From Kineococcus endophyticus (GTDB taxonomy: Bacteria > Actinomycetota > Actinomycetes > Actinomycetales > Kineococcaceae): a stretch of DNA of 64,000 nucleotides. Both the position numbers and the translations under genes were made by a program. A model generated the notes under the pieces. It was given only the letters and a program-made list of their open reading frames with translations. It was not told the DNA's origin and made no database searches. Positions within the stretch are counted from its first letter, which is position 1; each line of letters begins with the position of its first letter. Below, one piece after another: positions 25,113-34,603 of this stretch. Location of the stretch: NCBI RefSeq assembly GCF_040796495.1, contig NZ_JBFNQN010000010.1:166292-230291 (forward strand), in the 5' to 3' direction.

Positions 25113-26192
25113 TCAGAAGGCGTAGCGCACCCGCAGGTAGGGGGCGCGGTCGGTGATCAGCTCCAGCAGCTCGCGCACGTAGCGGGCCTTGTCGCCGGCG
25201 CGGTACCGGACGTTCAGTCCACCGGACTGCGACCGCTTGGTCTCCTGCATCGCCGGCCGCCACAGCAGGTCCTCCGCCCGGGGGTGCCACCCGAGGTTCA
25301 CCTGGTGCAGGTTCTCCTCGTGGGTGAGGAAGATGACCTCTGCCTGCAGCTGCGCCTTCGTGGTCTCGCTCGTCGCCTCGCCGAGCTGGTCGAGCAGTTC
25401 GGCCCACAGCGCCAGCCAGTCCTCGTGGACGACGACGGGGGAGAGGTTGACGTGCACCTCGTAGCCGGCGGCGACGAAGTCGTCGAGGGCGGCGAGCCGC
25501 TCGGGCACCGGGGACGTGCGGATGTCGAGCAGCTTGGCGACGCGGGCCGGCATGAGCGAGAACCGGACCCGGGTCCGGCCCTGCGGGTCCAGCGTCAGCA
25601 GGCGCCGGTTCACGTGCTTGGTGGCGAACGACGCCTTGGCCGTGGGCAGACCGCGGAACAGGGCGACGAGGTCGTCCACGTTGTCGGAGATCTCCGCGTC
25701 GACCGAGCAGTCGCTGTTCTCGCCCAGGTCGTACACCCAGCTGGTGGGGTCGCACTGGTTCGCCTCCGGTTTCACGCCCTGGCGGGCCACGTGGCGGGCC
25801 AAGTAGCCGGTGATCTGCTCGATGTTCGCGAACACCGTGACGGGGTTGCTGTACCCCTTGCGGCGCGGGACGTAGCAGTAGGCGCACGCCATCGCGCAGC
25901 CGTTCGAGGTGGACGGGGCGATGAAGTCCGCGGAGCGGCCGTTCGGCCTGGCCTGCAACGACTTCTTGATCCCCAGGACGAGGGCCTCGCGCTTGATCCG
26001 CACCCACCGGTCGACGTTCGTCTCGTCGCCGTGCAGTTCGGGGATGCGCCAGTGGCTCTCGACGGGGACGCGCGTGGCGTCCGGCCAGCGGTCCAGCACC
26101 TGCCGCCCGCGGGGGAGTTCCGCGGCGGCGGGTTCGTAGTAGATCCTCGTGACGTCGACGAGGTCGCGGGTCCTGCGGTCCGGCTCCGGCAC
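25113..26192 (-). CDS. Spore photoproduct lyase-like radical SAM protein
   Basis: A 359-residue radical SAM enzyme. [13 protein letters not shown] carries the CxxxCxxC cluster motif (about residue 98-105). The surrounding sequence ([34 protein letters not shown]) resembles the spore photoproduct lyase family common in actinobacteria that do not form endospores. Repair of UV thymine lesions is the family reaction, but the actinobacterial members' substrate is less certain. The start is GTG at 26192, divergent from an SDR gene by 55 bp. Confidence 0.85.
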   Translation of the reverse strand: MPEPDRRTRDLVDVTRIYYEPAAAELPRGRQVLDRWPDATRVPVESHWRIPELHGDETNVDRWVRIKREALVLGIKKSLQARPNGRSADFIAPSTSNGCAMACAYCYVPRRKGYSNPVTVFANIEQITGYLARHVARQGVKPEANQCDPTSWVYDLGENSDCSVDAEISDNVDDLVALFRGLPTAKASFATKHVNRRLLTLDPQGRTRVRFSLMPARVAKLLDIRTSPVPERLAALDDFVAAGYEVHVNLSPVVVHEDWLALWAELLDQLGEATSETTKAQLQAEVIFLTHEENLHQVNLGWHPRAEDLLWRPAMQETKRSQSGGLNVRYRAGDKARYVRELLELITDRAPYLRVRYAF

Positions 26193-26247
26193 GGGACCAT
26201 TCTGCCTCCCGCGCGCGGCCCCCGCGGACGCTGCTTACGGTGAAGCG

Positions 26248-27141
26248 GTGACCGACCAGTTCACCTTCACCAACCCCGTGACCCTCTACCACCAGGGGGG
26301 TTTCGACCCCCAGCCGCAGGACGGGCCCGGCCTGGCCTCGCAGCTCTCGCCCCGCCCGGACCACGGTGAGTCCACCTACCGCGGCACCGGCCGCCTCACC
26401 GGCCGCAAGGCGCTGGTGACCGGCGCCGACTCCGGCATCGGCCGCGCCGCGGCGATCGCGTTCGCCCGGGAGGGTGCCGACGTGGTGCTCTCCTACCTTC
26501 CCGCGGAGGAGTCCGACGCCCGGGAGGTCGCCGACCTCGTCGAGGAGGCCGGCCGCACTGCCGTGCTGGCCCCCGGGGACCTCACCGACGAGGAGTTCAC
26601 CCGCTCCCTCGTCGCGACGGCCGTGCGCGAGCTCGGTGGTCTCGACCTGCTCGCGGTCGTCGCGGGCAAGCAGCAGCACGCCGAGGACGTCGCGGACGTC
26701 TCCTCGGAGCAGTTCGACGAGACGATGCGCACCAACGTGCACTCGCTCTTCTGGCTCGTGCAGGAGGCCGTGCCGCACCTGCCGCCGGGCTCCACGATCG
26801 TGACGACGTCCTCCGTCCAGGGCTACCAGCCCTCCCCGAACCTCGTCGACTACGCGACGACCAAGTCCGCGATCATCGCGATGTCCCAGGCGCTGGCCCA
26901 GCAGCTGGCCCCGCGGGGGATCCGGGTCAACGTCGTGGCGCCGGGACCGGTGTGGACGCCGCTGCAGGTGGCCGGCGGTCAGCCCGACGACGCGATGCCG
27001 GAGTTCGGGACGTCGACCCCGTTGGGCCGGGCCGGCCAGCCCGCCGAGCTCGCCCCCGCGTACGTGTTCCTCTCCTCCCCGGAGTCGAGCTACGTCGTGG
27101 GCGAGGTGCTCAACGTCAACGGGGGCATGCCCACGCCATGA
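26248..27141 (+). CDS. SDR family oxidoreductase (YhdG/YghA-like)
   Basis: A 297-residue short-chain dehydrogenase with an N-terminal extension (about 45 residues, [11 protein letters not shown]) typical of the general-stress-type SDR group. NAD(P) motif: [13 protein letters not shown]. Catalytic Ser in [11 protein letters not shown] and YATTKSA with Tyr-Lys; a C-terminal [13 protein letters not shown] completes the fold. The GTG at 26248 has GGTGAAG upstream. The stop overlaps the recQ start (ATGA). Confidence 0.88.
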   Translation: MTDQFTFTNPVTLYHQGGFDPQPQDGPGLASQLSPRPDHGESTYRGTGRLTGRKALVTGADSGIGRAAAIAFAREGADVVLSYLPAEESDAREVADLVEEAGRTAVLAPGDLTDEEFTRSLVATAVRELGGLDLLAVVAGKQQHAEDVADVSSEQFDETMRTNVHSLFWLVQEAVPHLPPGSTIVTTSSVQGYQPSPNLVDYATTKSAIIAMSQALAQQLAPRGIRVNVVAPGPVWTPLQVAGGQPDDAMPEFGTSTPLGRAGQPAELAPAYVFLSSPESSYVVGEVLNVNGGMPTP

Positions 27142-28766
27142 GCCGGTCCGCGGGGGGTGCGGCCGACCTGCTCCGCACGGCGCAGGAGGTGTTCGGGTAC
27201 GAGGCGTTGCGGCCGGGCCAGGAGGAGGCCATGCGCGCCGTCCTGGCTGGCCGCGACGTCCTCGCGGTGATGCCGACGGGGGCCGGGAAGTCGGCCGTCT
27301 ACCAGGTGCCGGCGCTCCTGCTGGAGGGTCCGGTCGTCGTGGTCTCCCCGCTCATCGCGCTGCAGCGCGACCAGGTCGACGCCATCGTGGGCGGCGGAAC
27401 CGGCCGCGGCGGCGCCGTGATGCTCAACTCGGCCATGACCGCGTCGGCGTGGGAGGAGGCGCGCGGGGAACTGCGGTCCGGGGCCGCGCGGTTCGTGTTC
27501 CTCGCCCCCGAGCAGCTCGCCCGCGACGAGGTGCTCACCGAGCTGGCCGCCCTGGAACCGCGGTTGCTCGTCGTCGACGAGGCGCACTGCGTCAGTTCCT
27601 GGGGCCACGACTTCCGCCCGCAGTACCTGCGGCTCGGTTCCGCCCGCGCCAAGCTCGGCCGCCCTCCGGTCGTCGCCCTCACCGCGACCGCGAGTCCCCA
27701 GGTGCGCTCGGAGGTGCTGACGCAGCTCGACGCACCGGACGCCCTCGTCCTCGTCGAGGGTTTCGACCGTCCCGAGATCGACCTGCGGATCCGCCACTGC
27801 AGCGACGCGGCCACCCAGCGGCAGGGCGTCCTGGACGCCGTCGCCGCCGCCGGCGGTCCCGCGCTGGTCTACGTGGCGACCCGCGCGGACGCCGAGGAGA
27901 TCGCCGCGCAGGTGCCGGGAGCGGACTTCTACCACGCGGGTCGCAAGCGGGCCGAGCGCGAGGACGTCCAGCGCCGGTTCCTCGAGGGCGACCTCGACGT
28001 CGTCGTCGCCACGACGGCGTTCGGCATGGGCATCGACAAACCCGACGTGCGCGCCGTCGTGCACGCCACCGTGCCGGACTCGCCGGACAGCTACTACCAG
28101 GAGATCGGGCGGGCGGCCCGCGACGGGGACCCCGCCGTCGCGACGCTGTTCTACCGCCCCGAGGACCTGGGGCTGCGGACGTTCTTCGCCTCGGGGGTGG
28201 CCAAGGTCGAACCCCTGCGGGAGACGGCCGCCGCCCTGCGGGTGCACGACGGTCCCGTGGACCCGGCGCAGTTCCGGCGCGACCTGGGGGTGTCCGCCAC
28301 CCGGCTCGCGGGGATGCTGAACCTGCTGGCGGAGGTCGGGGCGCTGGCCGAGGACGAGGAGGGGAACCTCGTCGTCCCGGCCGACGCGCCGCGTCCGGGG
28401 CCGGCGGCGGAGGCTGCCGTGGAGGTCTCCCAGCAGCAGCGCAGCGTCGAGCGGTCGCGGCTGGAGATGATGCGGTCGTTGTGCGAGACGACCTCGTGCC
28501 GTCGGCAGTTCCTGCTGGGGTACTTCGGGGAGCAGCTCGCGGACCCGTGCGGGAACTGCGACCGCTGCCGCGCGGGGACGGCGCACGACCGCGTCGCGAC
28601 CGACGAGCCCTACGCCGTCGGTTCGACCGTCGAGCACCCCGAGTGGGGTTCCGGGCAGGTCATGCACTACGAGGAGGACCGCGTCACCGTCCTGTTCTCC
28701 GAGGTCGGGTACCGCACGCTCGCGCTCGACGTCGTCGCGCGGAACGACCTGCTGGAGAGCGCGTGA
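27138..28766 (+). CDS. recQ: RecQ-family ATP-dependent DNA helicase
   Basis: A 542-residue superfamily 2 helicase acting in recombination and fork repair. Motifs include [14 protein letters not shown] (I), [17 protein letters not shown] (II), ALTATAS (III) and [13 protein letters not shown] (VI). The RecQ zinc domain reads [17 protein letters not shown] with CGNCDRC. The HRDC domain is absent; instead the C terminus ([20 protein letters not shown]) matches a DUF3553-type module. It is coupled to the SDR gene by a 4-bp overlap and to the next gene by another. Confidence 0.93.
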   Translation: MSRSAGGAADLLRTAQEVFGYEALRPGQEEAMRAVLAGRDVLAVMPTGAGKSAVYQVPALLLEGPVVVVSPLIALQRDQVDAIVGGGTGRGGAVMLNSAMTASAWEEARGELRSGAARFVFLAPEQLARDEVLTELAALEPRLLVVDEAHCVSSWGHDFRPQYLRLGSARAKLGRPPVVALTATASPQVRSEVLTQLDAPDALVLVEGFDRPEIDLRIRHCSDAATQRQGVLDAVAAAGGPALVYVATRADAEEIAAQVPGADFYHAGRKRAEREDVQRRFLEGDLDVVVATTAFGMGIDKPDVRAVVHATVPDSPDSYYQEIGRAARDGDPAVATLFYRPEDLGLRTFFASGVAKVEPLRETAAALRVHDGPVDPAQFRRDLGVSATRLAGMLNLLAEVGALAEDEEGNLVVPADAPRPGPAAEAAVEVSQQQRSVERSRLEMMRSLCETTSCRRQFLLGYFGEQLADPCGNCDRCRAGTAHDRVATDEPYAVGSTVEHPEWGSGQVMHYEEDRVTVLFSEVGYRTLALDVVARNDLLESA

Positions 28767-29671
28767 GGGTGCTGCTCGCCGGGTGGTCCAGCGTGCTGCA
28801 CGGCGAGGCCACCGCGGGGGACGAGCTGGCGACGCGGGCCGTCGAGCAGCACCTCCTCGCGGCCGGCCACGACGTCGTCTGCGCGTGGAGCCCGGCGATG
28901 TCCCTCGTCCGCGCCGGTCCGCGGGACCTCCGGTACGACGACGTCGATCCGCGGTCGGTCGACGTCGCGGTGTGGGTGTGCGGACCGCTGGCGGGGGAGC
29001 CCGTGCGGGAGTTCCACACCCGGTTCGCGCCCGCGCGCCGCGTCGCGGTCGGGGTGAGCGTCCTCGACCCCCGCGACCCGGCCGTCGCCGGGTTCGACGC
29101 CGTCGTGCCCCGCGACGCCGCCGGGGTGCTCCCGCAGCGCGACCTCGCCGCCCGCCCACCGGTGGGGCAGGCCGCCGTCGTCGGGGTGTTCCTCACCCAC
29201 GGCCAGGGCGAGTACGGCGGCCGCCGCCGGCACGAGCAGGTGTCCGACGAGCTCGCGACCTGGTTGGGCGGGCTGGACGCCGCGACGCTCGAGCTCGAGA
29301 CGCGACTCGATCCGCGCGACTGGCGGCTGCCGGCGCGCGCCGAGCACGTCAGCGCCGTCGTCGCCCGGCTGGACGTCGTCGTCTCCACCCGGCTGCACGG
29401 GCTCGTGCTGGCCCTGCGCTCGGGGGTGCCCTGCGTCGCCGTCGACCCCGTCGCCGGCGGTGGCAAGGTCAGCGCTCAGGCCGGGGCGTGGGGGTGGCCC
29501 GTCCTGCCGGCCGACGAGGTGACCTCCGCGGTGTTGGACGAGCGGTTCGCCTGGTGCCGCTCGCGTACCGGCCGGGACGCCGCCCGAGCGGCGCGGGAGG
29601 TCGCCGCGAGCGCCGGGGAGGCGCAGCTAGCGTCGCTGGACTCGGTCCTGGGCGTCCGCGCACTGCGCTGA
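28763..29671 (+). CDS. Polysaccharide pyruvyl transferase family protein
   Basis: A 302-residue protein with the pyruvyl-transferase (CsaB/WcaK-type) signature [21 protein letters not shown] near the C terminus and a Rossmann-like N terminus ([21 protein letters not shown]). Transfer of pyruvate from PEP to cell-wall glycans is the family activity. GTG at 28763 overlaps the recQ stop, so the two are translated together although functionally unrelated. Confidence 0.75.
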   Translation: MRVLLAGWSSVLHGEATAGDELATRAVEQHLLAAGHDVVCAWSPAMSLVRAGPRDLRYDDVDPRSVDVAVWVCGPLAGEPVREFHTRFAPARRVAVGVSVLDPRDPAVAGFDAVVPRDAAGVLPQRDLAARPPVGQAAVVGVFLTHGQGEYGGRRRHEQVSDELATWLGGLDAATLELETRLDPRDWRLPARAEHVSAVVARLDVVVSTRLHGLVLALRSGVPCVAVDPVAGGGKVSAQAGAWGWPVLPADEVTSAVLDERFAWCRSRTGRDAARAAREVAASAGEAQLASLDSVLGVRALR

Positions 29672-29680
29672 ACCGGCGCG

Positions 29681-30880
29681 TCACCCGGCGGAGTTCAGGC
29701 GGGCCGCCTGGCGGACGAGGTGGTCGCGTTCCCGCGCGCTGCCCGCCCGCCGCGCGGCCTCGGCGTAGAGGCGGGCCGCCGTCGTCGGGTCCCCGCACCT
29801 CTCGTGCAGGTGGGCCGCGACGGCGCTGTGACGGGGGAGCGAGGCGTCCAGGCCGGCCAGCGCCGCCAGCCCTGCCGGTCCGCCGTCGGCCTCCCCGACG
29901 GCCACGGCCCGGTTGAGGCGGACGACGGGAGAGTCCTCGAGCCGCAGGAGTTCGTCGTACCACTCGACGATCTGCCCCCAGTCGGTCTCCTCCGCGCGCT
30001 GGGCGTCCGCGTGCAGCGCCGCGATCGCGGCCTGTGCCTGGAAAGGGCCCAGCCGGTCCCGGGCCAGTGCGGACTGCAGCACCGCGACGCCCTCGGCGAC
30101 GAGCGTGGTGTCCCAGCGGCTGCGGTCCTGCTCCGCCAACGGCACCAGTGCTCCGGTGGCGTCCGTCCGGGCGGCGCGCCGGGCGTGGTGGAGCAGCTCC
30201 AGCGCCAGCAGTCCCGCGACCTCGGGGTGGTCGACGACGGAGGCGAGCTGACGCGTCAGCCGGACCGCTTCGGCGGCCAGGTCGACGTCCCCCGAGTACC
30301 CCTCGTTGAACACCAGGTACAGCACGCGCAGGACCGTCGCCACGTCGCCGCTCTCGCCCAGACCGGCGCGGGCGACCGTCCGCTTCGCACGGCTGATGCG
30401 TTGCGCCACGGTCGCTTCCGGCACGAGGTAGGCCTCTGCGATCTGCCGCGTGGTCAGACCGCCGACGGCTCGGAGCGTCAGGGCCACGGCCGACGACGGG
30501 GTGAGGGCGGGGTGGGCGCACAGGAAGTACAAGCGCAGCGAGTCGTCGGCGGACGGCACCGGCCCGGCCGTCGGTTCGGCCTCCAGCCGCTCCTCACGCC
30601 GGCGCCGTGCGCCCTCGGCACGGGTGGCGTCGACGAGCCGCCGCCACGACACCGTCACCAGCCAGGCCTTCGGGTCCCGCGGCGGGTCCTGCGGCCAGGA
30701 GCGGACGGCGTCCAGCAGACCCTCCTGGACGGCGTCCTCGGCCTCCGCGAACCCGGCGCCGCGGCGGACGAGGACGGTCAGCACCTCCGGGACGAGCCGG
30801 CGCAGCAGCGCCTCGTCCACCACCCCGTCCACCACCCCGTCCACCACCCCGTCCACCACCCCGTCCACCACCCCGTCCAC
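29681..30880 (-). CDS. ECF42-type RNA polymerase sigma factor with C-terminal extension
   Basis: A 399-residue ECF sigma factor. Region 2 is about 22-95 (FAEAEDAVQEGLLDAVRSWP), region 4 about 125-180 (LRAVGGLTTRQIAEAYLVPE). A long helical TPR-like C terminus (about 190-395, VLYLVFNEGYSG) is characteristic of the ECF42 group. The upstream gene encodes the DGPF partner expected for this group. The N terminus is made of tandem VVDG units from a 12-bp DNA repeat in which each unit offers GTG codons. The GTG at 30880, five bases past the partner's stop with GGAGTGA upstream, is the most likely start. Confidence 0.87.
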   Translation of the reverse strand: MDGVVDGVVDGVVDGVVDGVVDEALLRRLVPEVLTVLVRRGAGFAEAEDAVQEGLLDAVRSWPQDPPRDPKAWLVTVSWRRLVDATRAEGARRRREERLEAEPTAGPVPSADDSLRLYFLCAHPALTPSSAVALTLRAVGGLTTRQIAEAYLVPEATVAQRISRAKRTVARAGLGESGDVATVLRVLYLVFNEGYSGDVDLAAEAVRLTRQLASVVDHPEVAGLLALELLHHARRAARTDATGALVPLAEQDRSRWDTTLVAEGVAVLQSALARDRLGPFQAQAAIAALHADAQRAEETDWGQIVEWYDELLRLEDSPVVRLNRAVAVGEADGGPAGLAALAGLDASLPRHSAVAAHLHERCGDPTTAARLYAEAARRAGSARERDHLVRQAARLNSAG

Positions 30881-30882
30881 CA
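30815..30882. repeat. 12-bp tandem repeat across the ECF sigma start
   Basis: Five perfect copies of GTCCACCACCCC plus 8 bp of a sixth. The minus strand encodes repeated VVDG at the sigma N terminus. Every unit carries GTG codons in frame, so copy-number changes alter N-terminal length in steps of four residues without a frameshift. Confidence 0.95.
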
Positions 30883-30884
30883 GG

Positions 30885-31292
30885 TCACTCCGTGACGGTC
30901 GGCGGGGCGGTGAGGAAGGGACGTACCTCCAGCCACTCGTGGATGGGCTTCCCCCCGGCGCCCGGTGCCGCGGACAGCTCACCGGCCAGTTCCACGGCGC
31001 GGTCCCAGCTGTCGACGTCGATCACCATCCAGCCGGCGACGAGGTCCTTCGTCTCGGCGAAGGGCCCGTCGGTGACCGGCGGCCGTCCCTCCCCGTCGTA
31101 GCGGACCCAGGCGCCGCCGGGGGACAGGGCCTGTCCGTCGACGTACTCGCCGGTCTGGCGCAGCCGGTCGGCGAACTCGTCCATGTACCGCAGGTGGGCG
31201 GTGACCTCGTCGGGGGTCCAGCGGTCCATCGGGACGTCGTTCACGCCCGCCGGTGCGCCGCGGTAGTGCTTGAGCAGCAGGTGCTTGGCCAT
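30885..31292 (-). CDS. YCII/DGPF domain protein, partner of the ECF42 sigma factor
   Basis: A 135-residue protein with the signature DGPFAETKDLVAGW and a ferredoxin-like YCII fold (MAKHLLLKHYRG, AVELAGELSAAPG). Such proteins sit beside ECF42 sigma genes and are thought to affect their activity. The ATG at 31292 follows GAGGGAG. The stop lies 4 bases from the sigma start, so translation is coupled. Confidence 0.88.
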   Translation of the reverse strand: MAKHLLLKHYRGAPAGVNDVPMDRWTPDEVTAHLRYMDEFADRLRQTGEYVDGQALSPGGAWVRYDGEGRPPVTDGPFAETKDLVAGWMVIDVDSWDRAVELAGELSAAPGAGGKPIHEWLEVRPFLTAPPTVTE

Positions 31293-31381
31293 CGACCGTC
31301 TCCCTCGTCGAGCCGGCGGCGGCCCCCGGGGCCGCCGCACGCCCCGGGGTGGGAGCCGCCCGGGCGTCCTCGACATCCTCC

Positions 31382-33523
31382 TCAGAGGACCGCGGGCACG
31401 CGCTCCCTGGCCTGCAGCCAGCGCAGGAACTCCGCCGCCGGGACGGGCCGGCTGTGCAGGTACCCCTGCGACTCGTCGCAGCCGAGCTCGTGCAGCAGGT
31501 CCAGCGTGGCGGGGTCCTCGACGCCCTCGGCGACCACGCGCAGCCCGAGGTGGTGGGCCAGCTCGACCGTCCCGGCGACGATGGCGGCGATCCGCTCGTC
31601 GGCCAGGGCGCGCGAGGTGAACGTGCGGTCGATCTTCAGCTCGTCGGCGGGCAGGTTCGCCAGGTAGGCCAGGGAGGAGTACCCCGTCCCGAAGTCGTCG
31701 ATGCTCAGGGAGAAGCCGCGAGCGGTGATGTCCTGGCACGTCGCCAGCGCCCGGTCGGGGTCGTTCATGAGGGAGGTCTCGGTGACCTCGACGACGACGT
31801 GCGCGGGGTCGGCCCCGCTCGTGACGAGCTCGTCGAGCAGCGGCAGCAGCCCGGGGTCGGACAGGTGGGTGCTCGAGAGGTTGAACGACAGGCGCAGGTC
31901 GTGGCCGGCTGCCCGCCACTCCGTGAGGTCGGCCACGGCGCGGCGCGCGACGAGGGCGGTGAGGGCGGGCATGAGCCGCCGCTCCTCCAGGACGTCGAGG
32001 AACGCGCCCGGCGCGAGCATCCCCAGGCGGGGGTGCTGCCAGCGCACCAGGGCCTCCACGCCGACGACACGACCCGCGCCGGTGCCCCCGGTCGCCGAGA
32101 CCTGCGGCTGGTAGTGCACCTCGAACTGCTCGGCGGCCTCGGGCCCGGCCTCCGGACCGAGGGCCAGGTGCAGGTCGTCGGACAGGGCCAGCCGCTGCCG
32201 CCAGGCGCGGTCGGCCACGTCGTCGTGGACGGCCACCCCGTGCCCGGAGGCCTTGGCGGCGTACATGGCGGCGTCGGCGCGGCGCAGGAGTTCGGTGCCG
32301 GACAGCGGGTCGGCGCCCGTGGAGGTGGCGACGCCGACGCTCGCGCCGACCTCGATCGCGGCGAGCATCGCGTTCGCCCGGCACACGGCGTCGTCGGTGC
32401 CGGACCCGGGCAGGATGGCGGCGAACTCGTCCCCGCCGAGGCGGGCCAGGACCGCGCCGGGGGGCAGGGCCTGCTCCAGCTGCAGGGCGGTGGCGGCCAG
32501 CAGTTCGTCGCCGACGGCGTGCCCGTGCTGGTCGTTGACCTCCTTGAACCGGTCGAGGTCGAGCAGGAGCACGCCGAACCCCTCACCGGTCCGGGACTGC
32601 AGCCCGAGGCGGCGCAGGAACTCGCGCCGGTTGGCCAGCCCGGTCAGGTCGTCGGTACCGGCCTGGCGCAGGGCGCGGTCGTGGTCGGCGAGGTCGCGCA
32701 CGAGCCGCACGAGGCGGACCGAGGAGCCGGCGATGGCGACCGTGCCGAAGCCCAGCGCCCAGTGGGTCGGGGCCACGTGCAGGCCGGCGCCGGCGACGGC
32801 GGCCAGACCCAGCACGAGCCCGACGGAGCTGGCGACGGGGACCGCGACGGCGGAGGGGTGCTCGCGCGTGATCTGCTTGGGCCGCAGCAGGGACAGCGTG
32901 CCGTAGGCCGCGGCGAGCACGACCCAGGAGGCCCAGGCGGCGACGACGACGTCGGTGCGCGGTCCGAGGAAGACGTAGAGGAGCTGGGTGCTGAGCACGA
33001 GGAGCACCGCGAGGGCGACACCGCGCGCCCGGCCCCGGATCGCCCGCGGCATCCGCCACGCGGCGACGACGAGCGCCCCGAGGAGGACACCGAAGGAGCA
33101 CACGTGCAGCCACCGCAGCTGGACGGCCAGCCCGGCCACCCCGTCGGGGACGGCGACGACGACGTTGACGACGCCGGTGAGGCCGAGGATGCAGCTCACC
33201 CCGACGAGCCAGTCCACGCGACCCGCGGGCCGGGACTTCTCCCGCAGCTGCATCCAGAGCGCGACGCCCCGGTAGAGGTGGAAGCTCGCCACCGTGCTGG
33301 CCAGCCGCAGGGGCAGCGCGAGCCACAGCCCGCTGCTGCCGACGCTGCTGCCGCCGACGACGACGGCGGTCTCCAGGGTGCTGGCGCCGGTCAGCAGCGC
33401 GAAGGCCGCGACGTAGTGCCGCCAGGTGGCGCGGGCCGTCGTCTCGCGGCGCAGGCGGCGCACGAGCAGCACGAGGGCGCCGGCGACGGCGAGCGTGCGC
33501 AGCACGATGAGCACGGACAGCAT
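31382..33523 (-). CDS. Membrane-bound GGDEF-EAL cyclic di-GMP protein
   Basis: A 713-residue protein. The N-terminal region (about 1-260) has around eight hydrophobic segments (LLTGASTLETAVVVGG, GLTGVVNVVVAVPDG, WASWVVLAAAYGTL). It is followed by GGDEF (RLGGDEFAAILPG, catalytic residues intact, no RxxD five residues before) and EAL (GVEALVRWQHP, IDDFGTGYSSLAYL, KIDRTF, AEGVED). Both synthesis and breakdown of c-di-GMP are possible. ATG at 33523 has a good GGAAGGAG site. It is the second c-di-GMP protein in the window. Confidence 0.92.
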   Translation of the reverse strand: MLSVLIVLRTLAVAGALVLLVRRLRRETTARATWRHYVAAFALLTGASTLETAVVVGGSSVGSSGLWLALPLRLASTVASFHLYRGVALWMQLREKSRPAGRVDWLVGVSCILGLTGVVNVVVAVPDGVAGLAVQLRWLHVCSFGVLLGALVVAAWRMPRAIRGRARGVALAVLLVLSTQLLYVFLGPRTDVVVAAWASWVVLAAAYGTLSLLRPKQITREHPSAVAVPVASSVGLVLGLAAVAGAGLHVAPTHWALGFGTVAIAGSSVRLVRLVRDLADHDRALRQAGTDDLTGLANRREFLRRLGLQSRTGEGFGVLLLDLDRFKEVNDQHGHAVGDELLAATALQLEQALPPGAVLARLGGDEFAAILPGSGTDDAVCRANAMLAAIEVGASVGVATSTGADPLSGTELLRRADAAMYAAKASGHGVAVHDDVADRAWRQRLALSDDLHLALGPEAGPEAAEQFEVHYQPQVSATGGTGAGRVVGVEALVRWQHPRLGMLAPGAFLDVLEERRLMPALTALVARRAVADLTEWRAAGHDLRLSFNLSSTHLSDPGLLPLLDELVTSGADPAHVVVEVTETSLMNDPDRALATCQDITARGFSLSIDDFGTGYSSLAYLANLPADELKIDRTFTSRALADERIAAIVAGTVELAHHLGLRVVAEGVEDPATLDLLHELGCDESQGYLHSRPVPAAEFLRWLQARERVPAVL

Positions 33524-33641
33524 GCGACGCTCCTTCCGGGGGCGTGGGGCTCTCGTCCTGTCCTCGGCGTCCGAGGCGTCCCCCGTGATCGCCCGAACGG
33601 GTCGGCGTGCGGGATCGGGCCCCGTCCAGCACGCTTCCGGG

Positions 33642-33974
33642 GTGAGTGAGCACGAACAGGGACACGGAGTGGACGACGGCGAGGAGGTGGGTGCCTGGGG
33701 TGGCACCGGGTACGTCCGCAGGGAACCGGACCCCGTGGTGGTGAGCTGGTGGCAGGCGCTACCGGAGACGACGCGGGCCGAGCTGGCCGCCCTGCGACCG
33801 GGACAGGTCCTGCCCCGGGAGGCAGCGCGGGCGCTGCACGAGATCGGGGTGGTGTCCCCGGAGGTGGTGGTGACCGAGGGCGGTCGCCGGGTCCGCCGCG
33901 GGATCGCCTCGCGGGACGTCGTGTCGACGGTCCTGCTGGCCCGGCTGAACCACTCGGAGCGACGGCTCGTCTGA
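33642..33974 (+). CDS. Hypothetical protein
   Basis: A 110-residue frame with normal codon use, rich in Val, Arg and Glu (WWQALPETTRAELAALRPGQ, RRGIASRDVVSTVLLARLN). It shows no Cys, signal peptide or membrane helix, and no family is recognised. GTG at 33642 or GTG at 33669 (with AGGGACACGGA upstream) are possible starts. It is divergent from the GGDEF-EAL gene. Confidence 0.6.
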   Translation: MSEHEQGHGVDDGEEVGAWGGTGYVRREPDPVVVSWWQALPETTRAELAALRPGQVLPREAARALHEIGVVSPEVVVTEGGRRVRRGIASRDVVSTVLLARLNHSERRLV

Positions 33975-34045
33975 GCCGGCGACCGCGGCACGGAGCGCCC
34001 CCGGACCCTGGGACCCGTGTCGTCGGCACACTCCCGGTAGCCTGA

Positions 34046-34073
34046 CGACGTGTCTAGAACCGACGTGTCTAGA
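34046..34073. repeat. Two direct copies of a 13-bp sequence
   Basis: CGACGTGTCTAGA occurs at 34046-34058 and 34061-34073, with start points 15 bp apart. It lies in a roughly 80-bp stretch of clearly lower GC between the hypothetical gene and the 3' end of the LuxR-type gene. The spacing could suit paired protein binding. Confidence 0.7.
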
Positions 34074-34132
34074 GCGATCGGGAAAGATCATGGAAAGGCA
34101 TTCGCGAACGTTTTCGCCGACGGATGCCGGAA

Positions 34133-34513
34133 TCACAGCAAACCGTCGCGGCGGGCGTGCTCCACGGCCGCGCGCGTGCTCGAGACGCCGTACTTGCGCC
34201 GGGCCCCGACGAGGTGCTGGCTGACCGTGTTGACCGCCACCCCCAGCACCGCCGCGGTCTCGGCGGCCGTCAGGCCCGTGCCGACCAGTCGCAGCGCCTG
34301 CTCCTCGCGGGGTGTCAGACGCACTGCGCGAGAAGCGGTTGCGTCGTCCAGGACGTCGGCGCGACGGCCGGTCAGGCGGTCGAACGCCTCCTCGGTGAGG
34401 CAGACCAGGGCGGTGTCGTCGACGACGAGCCGCACCACGCCCTCGACCTTGGCTCGGGTGGCCAGGTCGGCGAACCCCACCGCACCGTGTCCGTGCTCGT
34501 CGTGCGAGTCCAT
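34133..34513 (-). CDS. LuxR-type HTH transcriptional regulator
   Basis: A 126-residue protein. The N-terminal part (about 10-60) may be a small ligand or PAS-like region (VVRLVVDDTALVCLTEEAFD). The C-terminal LuxR HTH spans about 65-122 (LTPREEQALRLVGTGLTAAE, NTVSQHLVGARRKYGVSSTR). The ATG at 34513 has AGGAG about 11 bases upstream. It is divergent from a LacI gene. No receiver domain, so it is not a classic response regulator. Confidence 0.82.
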   Translation of the reverse strand: MDSHDEHGHGAVGFADLATRAKVEGVVRLVVDDTALVCLTEEAFDRLTGRRADVLDDATASRAVRLTPREEQALRLVGTGLTAAETAAVLGVAVNTVSQHLVGARRKYGVSSTRAAVEHARRDGLL

Positions 34514-34560
34514 CGCGCAATCGCTCCTGCTTCGGCCTGACCGTCGTCGGACGTTATCTT

Positions 34561-34574
34561 TGTGGGCGCTAACA
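34561..34574. promoter_or_regulatory. LacI-type operator overlapping a promoter
   Basis: TGTGGGCGCTAACA is a near-palindrome with a full right half-site (GCGCTAACA) of the classic LacI-family consensus. A possible -10 box TATCTT (34555-34560) directly precedes it, and the lacI-type start is at 34604. Autoregulation is the natural reading. Confidence 0.55.
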
Positions 34575-34603
34575 GGCAAACCCTCCCAGGTCAGGCGAAG
34601 TGA

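Noticed and set aside
30815..30882. Repeat array considered as a CRISPR
   Set aside because: Units are 12 bp, contiguous and without spacers, inside a coding sequence; no cas genes are present.
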